Below are positions 7,534-8,777 of a DNA stretch of 8,777 bases, piece by piece (the stretch's first letter is position 1; the number at the start of each line of letters is the position of its first letter). This DNA is from Dysgonamonadaceae bacterium (lineage in GTDB: Bacteria > Bacteroidota > Bacteroidia > Bacteroidales > Azobacteroidaceae), in the NCBI GenBank assembly GCA_031284225.1, contig JAITAH010000392.1, positions 1 to 8,777 of the forward strand, in the 5' to 3' direction. The notes beneath the pieces were generated by a model. It worked only from the letters and a program-made list of their open reading frames with translations. It had not been told where the DNA came from and did not search any database. A program made the translations under genes and the position numbers.

Positions 7534-7559
7534 GTTGCGCCTCGACAATGGGGCGCAAC
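7534..7559 (+). repeat. Inverted repeat downstream of the amidase gene
   Basis: GTTGCGCC (7534-7541) and GGCGCAAC (7552-7559) form a perfect, G+C-rich 8-bp stem with a 10-nt loop, 30 bp after the amidase stop. No T-run follows, so it is not a standard intrinsic terminator, but it could stabilise the 3' end or assist termination. Confidence 0.5.
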
Positions 7560-7574
7560 CTTCCGTTATCATGG

Positions 7575-7615
7575 CTGTCCGAAGGCCGCACGGAGGTAAA
7601 TTTCTATGCGGACAG
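7575..7615 (+). repeat. Second inverted repeat with a long loop
   Basis: CTGTCCG (7575-7581) is the exact reverse complement of CGGACAG (7609-7615), separated by 27 bp. The right arm overlaps the end of the first copy of the direct repeat at 7596-7632. Confidence 0.35.
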
Positions 7616-7632
7616 ACGTAACTTTCTATGCG
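7596..7632 (+). repeat. Imperfect direct repeat, two 15-bp copies 22 bp apart
   Basis: GTAAATTTCTATGCG (7596-7610) and GTAACTTTCTATGCG (7618-7632) differ at one base. A third, weaker similarity (GGAAATTTC at 7636) follows. The 22-bp period is not a multiple of three, so it does not look like a protein repeat; two turns of helix would put both copies on nearly the same DNA face, as for a regulator's half-sites. Confidence 0.45.
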
Positions 7633-7643
7633 CACGGAAATTT

Positions 7644-7656
7644 CACGCGATGCGTG
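7644..7656 (+). repeat. Small perfect hairpin
   Basis: CACGC (7644-7648) and GCGTG (7652-7656) form a 5-bp stem with a 3-nt loop. It is the third inverted repeat within about 120 bp. An A+T-only palindrome, AATAAT (7666-7671) with ATTATT (7675-7680), follows. No gene was recognised between 7671 and 7747. Confidence 0.3.
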
Positions 7657-7747
7657 CTGAAAATCAATAATAAAATTATTAACAGAATGTATAAGCCATG
7701 AAAAAAATGCAAAGTCTGAGTTTCGATTGGCCAGATTTTGTATTTGC

Positions 7748-7778
7748 TTGTTTTTTTTAATTTTTGTTTTTATCTTTG
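7748..7778 (+). promoter_or_regulatory. Bacteroidetes-type promoter for the right-end genes
   Basis: TTG (7748-7750), a 20-bp spacer and TATCTTTG (7771-7778) fit the -33/-7 pattern exactly. The spacer is very T-rich. Transcription would start near 7785, which makes the 66-aa ORF at 7844 and the gene at 8061 its likely targets. Confidence 0.6.
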
Positions 7779-7843
7779 TACATTAATACAGGACGATAAG
7801 TCATTATCCAGTTTTAAAACCAATAATAACACCTGAAAATAGA

Positions 7844-8044
7844 GTGTATAGATTAATTGACAATGCTATAAAAAATGACGCCTTACTTATTCCTAAAGCA
7901 ACATCTTGTGGCGCCCATAATGGGAGATGTGCTGGAACATTATATCCAAGGGAATCGCTTGATATTAACAAGCCTAACTGCGATAATTATCCTGAAATAT
8001 TTGCTAACGTTATCAATGAAATGTGTTATAACATGAATTTTTAA
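7844..8044 (+). CDS. Unrecognised small protein, 66 residues or more
   Basis: I do not recognise this protein. From GTG 7844 it encodes a soluble, fairly polar sequence with four cysteines (positions 22, 29, 46 and 61), the segment KATSCGAHNGRCAGTLYPRE, and no signal peptide. The same frame is open upstream back to 7787 and there encodes protein-like residues (YPVLKPIITPENR) but has no ATG or GTG, so the true start is uncertain: a GTG start, an unusual start, or the tail of a gene that lost its front are all possible. It follows a strong promoter match and ends 16 bp before the next gene, which suggests one transcript. Its codons are more A+T rich than those of the amidase operon. Confidence 0.45.
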   Translation: MYRLIDNAIKNDALLIPKATSCGAHNGRCAGTLYPRESLDINKPNCDNYPEIFANVINEMCYNMNF

Positions 8045-8060
8045 TCTCAACAAATACAAT

Positions 8061-8777
8061 ATGTCTCATAAAATTATCACGTTAGCATTGGGCATCTTCA
8101 TTCATTATATGGGCTATTCCCAGCTCTCGTCAAATATTTATATATATGACAAGGAATATGGTATTCCAATTGAAAACGCCATTGTCAGACTAAAAAATGG
8201 AGTTAGTTTAACAAGCGACAGGAATGGAAAGGTTGATATTTCCCAAATTCCTCTTGATACCATCCGTATTTCCCACCTGTCATACATGACTTTTACGACA
8301 GTTATTGAGAGGATGAATAGAGATACTATTTTTCTTGACCCTCGTATTTATGAGATGGAATCGGTTACTGTTTATCCAAAACGTATAAAGCGAATAGGAG
8401 TTTCTACTCAGAATGACAAACATTATAGCAAATTAACTGCGAATGGATTTGAGATTGCTCAAAAATTCAAACTGCCCAAAACGCCGGCAAGGTTGTTAGA
8501 CCTCAAATTTAATATAACGGAGATTGAGGGCGCTGATAGTCTTTTAATAAAAATCAACTTCTTTACTATTGCAAAGGGTATGCCTGGAGCGAAAAACAAT
8601 GATCATCAAATATTGTTTATAGTCAAACAACAAAACGAAATGTCAATTGATTTAAGTACATATAACATAGAAATGCACGATGACTTTATCCTTTCGATGC
8701 AAATTATGAAAGTGTTTACAACAGTATCGGGCATACTACCTTATATAAAAATTCCGGTTAAAGTTGATTTGGCAGGT
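8061..8777 (+). CDS. Secreted protein with carboxypeptidase-regulatory-like domain (3' end outside window)
   Basis: An open frame from ATG 8061 runs 239 codons to the right edge without a stop. Residues 1-21 look like a signal peptide (MSHKIITLALGIFIHYMGYSQ). Residues about 24-93 match the pattern of a CarboxypepD_reg-like domain, a beta-sandwich common at the N-terminus of Bacteroidetes outer-membrane and surface proteins: IYIYDKEYGIPIENAIVRLKN, then SLTSDRNGKVDISQIP and DTIRISHLSYMTF. It is followed by MESVTVYPKRIKRIG (near 103-117), resembling the linker that often follows this domain. The rest (about 118-239) is not recognised; it has alternating beta-like segments and no TonB plug motif that I can see, and is not long enough to decide whether this is a SusC-type receptor. 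It is probably co-transcribed with the 66-aa ORF 16 bp upstream. The base composition is more A+T rich than in the left half of the window. Confidence 0.8.
   Translation, partial: MSHKIITLALGIFIHYMGYSQLSSNIYIYDKEYGIPIENAIVRLKNGVSLTSDRNGKVDISQIPLDTIRISHLSYMTFTTVIERMNRDTIFLDPRIYEMESVTVYPKRIKRIGVSTQNDKHYSKLTANGFEIAQKFKLPKTPARLLDLKFNITEIEGADSLLIKINFFTIAKGMPGAKNNDHQILFIVKQQNEMSIDLSTYNIEMHDDFILSMQIMKVFTTVSGILPYIKIPVKVDLAG

Larger units (their letters stand above)
7500..7670 (+). pseudogene. Possible decayed gene start with a signal-peptide-like reading frame
   Basis: A reading frame shifted relative to the amidase stop encodes KHLLLIIIGLCCAS, which looks like a lipoprotein or secretory signal, then MGRNLPLSWLSEGRTEV and a short tail to TAA 7668-7670. 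The codon before KH is GTA, not a start; the next in-frame possible starts are TTG at 7512 and 7515. The downstream residues match nothing I recognise and overlap the inverted repeats listed below. It may be the remnant of a small exported protein whose start codon was lost, or simply chance. Confidence 0.2.

Noticed and set aside
7698..7760. 20-codon ORF starting ATGAAAAAAATG
   Set aside because: It overlaps the T-rich promoter region and lies upstream of the predicted transcription start; the translation ends in Phe-rich sequence dictated by the T-run.

Overview
The window looks like a piece of a Bacteroidota (Bacteroidetes, probably Bacteroidales) chromosome. Three things point there: several upstream regions fit the Bacteroidetes promoter pattern (TTG, about 20 bp, TAnnTTTG); one protein ends in a type IX secretion (Por) sorting domain; and carboxypeptidase-regulatory-like domains are present. 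Its theme is peptidoglycan: cutting it outside the inner membrane, moving fragments or sugars across the membrane, and breaking down N-acetylmuramic acid (MurNAc). No rRNA, tRNA, CRISPR array, IS element or phage gene was seen.

Left part (1-1258). The window opens with the last 38 codons of a + strand gene, possibly a PII-like protein. It converges on murQ (206-1012, - strand) across one hairpin terminator that can work in both directions and a second hairpin serving the + strand. murQ is divergent from the next operon; the 246-bp region between them carries a plausible promoter for each direction.

Centre (1259-3992). A two-gene unit encodes a 489-aa family 2 glycosyltransferase with an extra N-terminal domain and a 12-helix AmpG-like MFS permease; the reading frames overlap by 11 bp. 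With murQ next door, the permease most likely imports MurNAc or muropeptides, but substrate is inferred.

Right-centre (3993-7503). After a 226-bp gap with a very good promoter match comes a second two-gene unit: a secreted beta-propeller-type (PD40/TolB-like) protein, then an 852-aa multidomain N-acetylmuramoyl-L-alanine amidase with a signal peptide, a regulatory-like domain, two Ig-like domains, a jelly-roll-like region and a type IX sorting tail. The amidase has tyrosine where the family's first zinc-binding histidine should be, the most interesting single observation here.

Right end (7504-8777). A 340-bp stretch without a convincing gene holds three inverted repeats, a degenerate direct repeat, a leftover open frame with a signal-peptide-like start, and another very good promoter match. 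From about 7680 the DNA becomes visibly more A+T rich. A 66-aa unrecognised ORF follows, then the first 239 codons of a secreted protein with a carboxypeptidase-regulatory-like domain that runs off the window.

Together: the exported amidase would act on cell-wall material, the permease would bring products in, and MurQ would convert MurNAc-6-phosphate to GlcNAc-6-phosphate. A MurNAc kinase, expected in this pathway, is not in the window.
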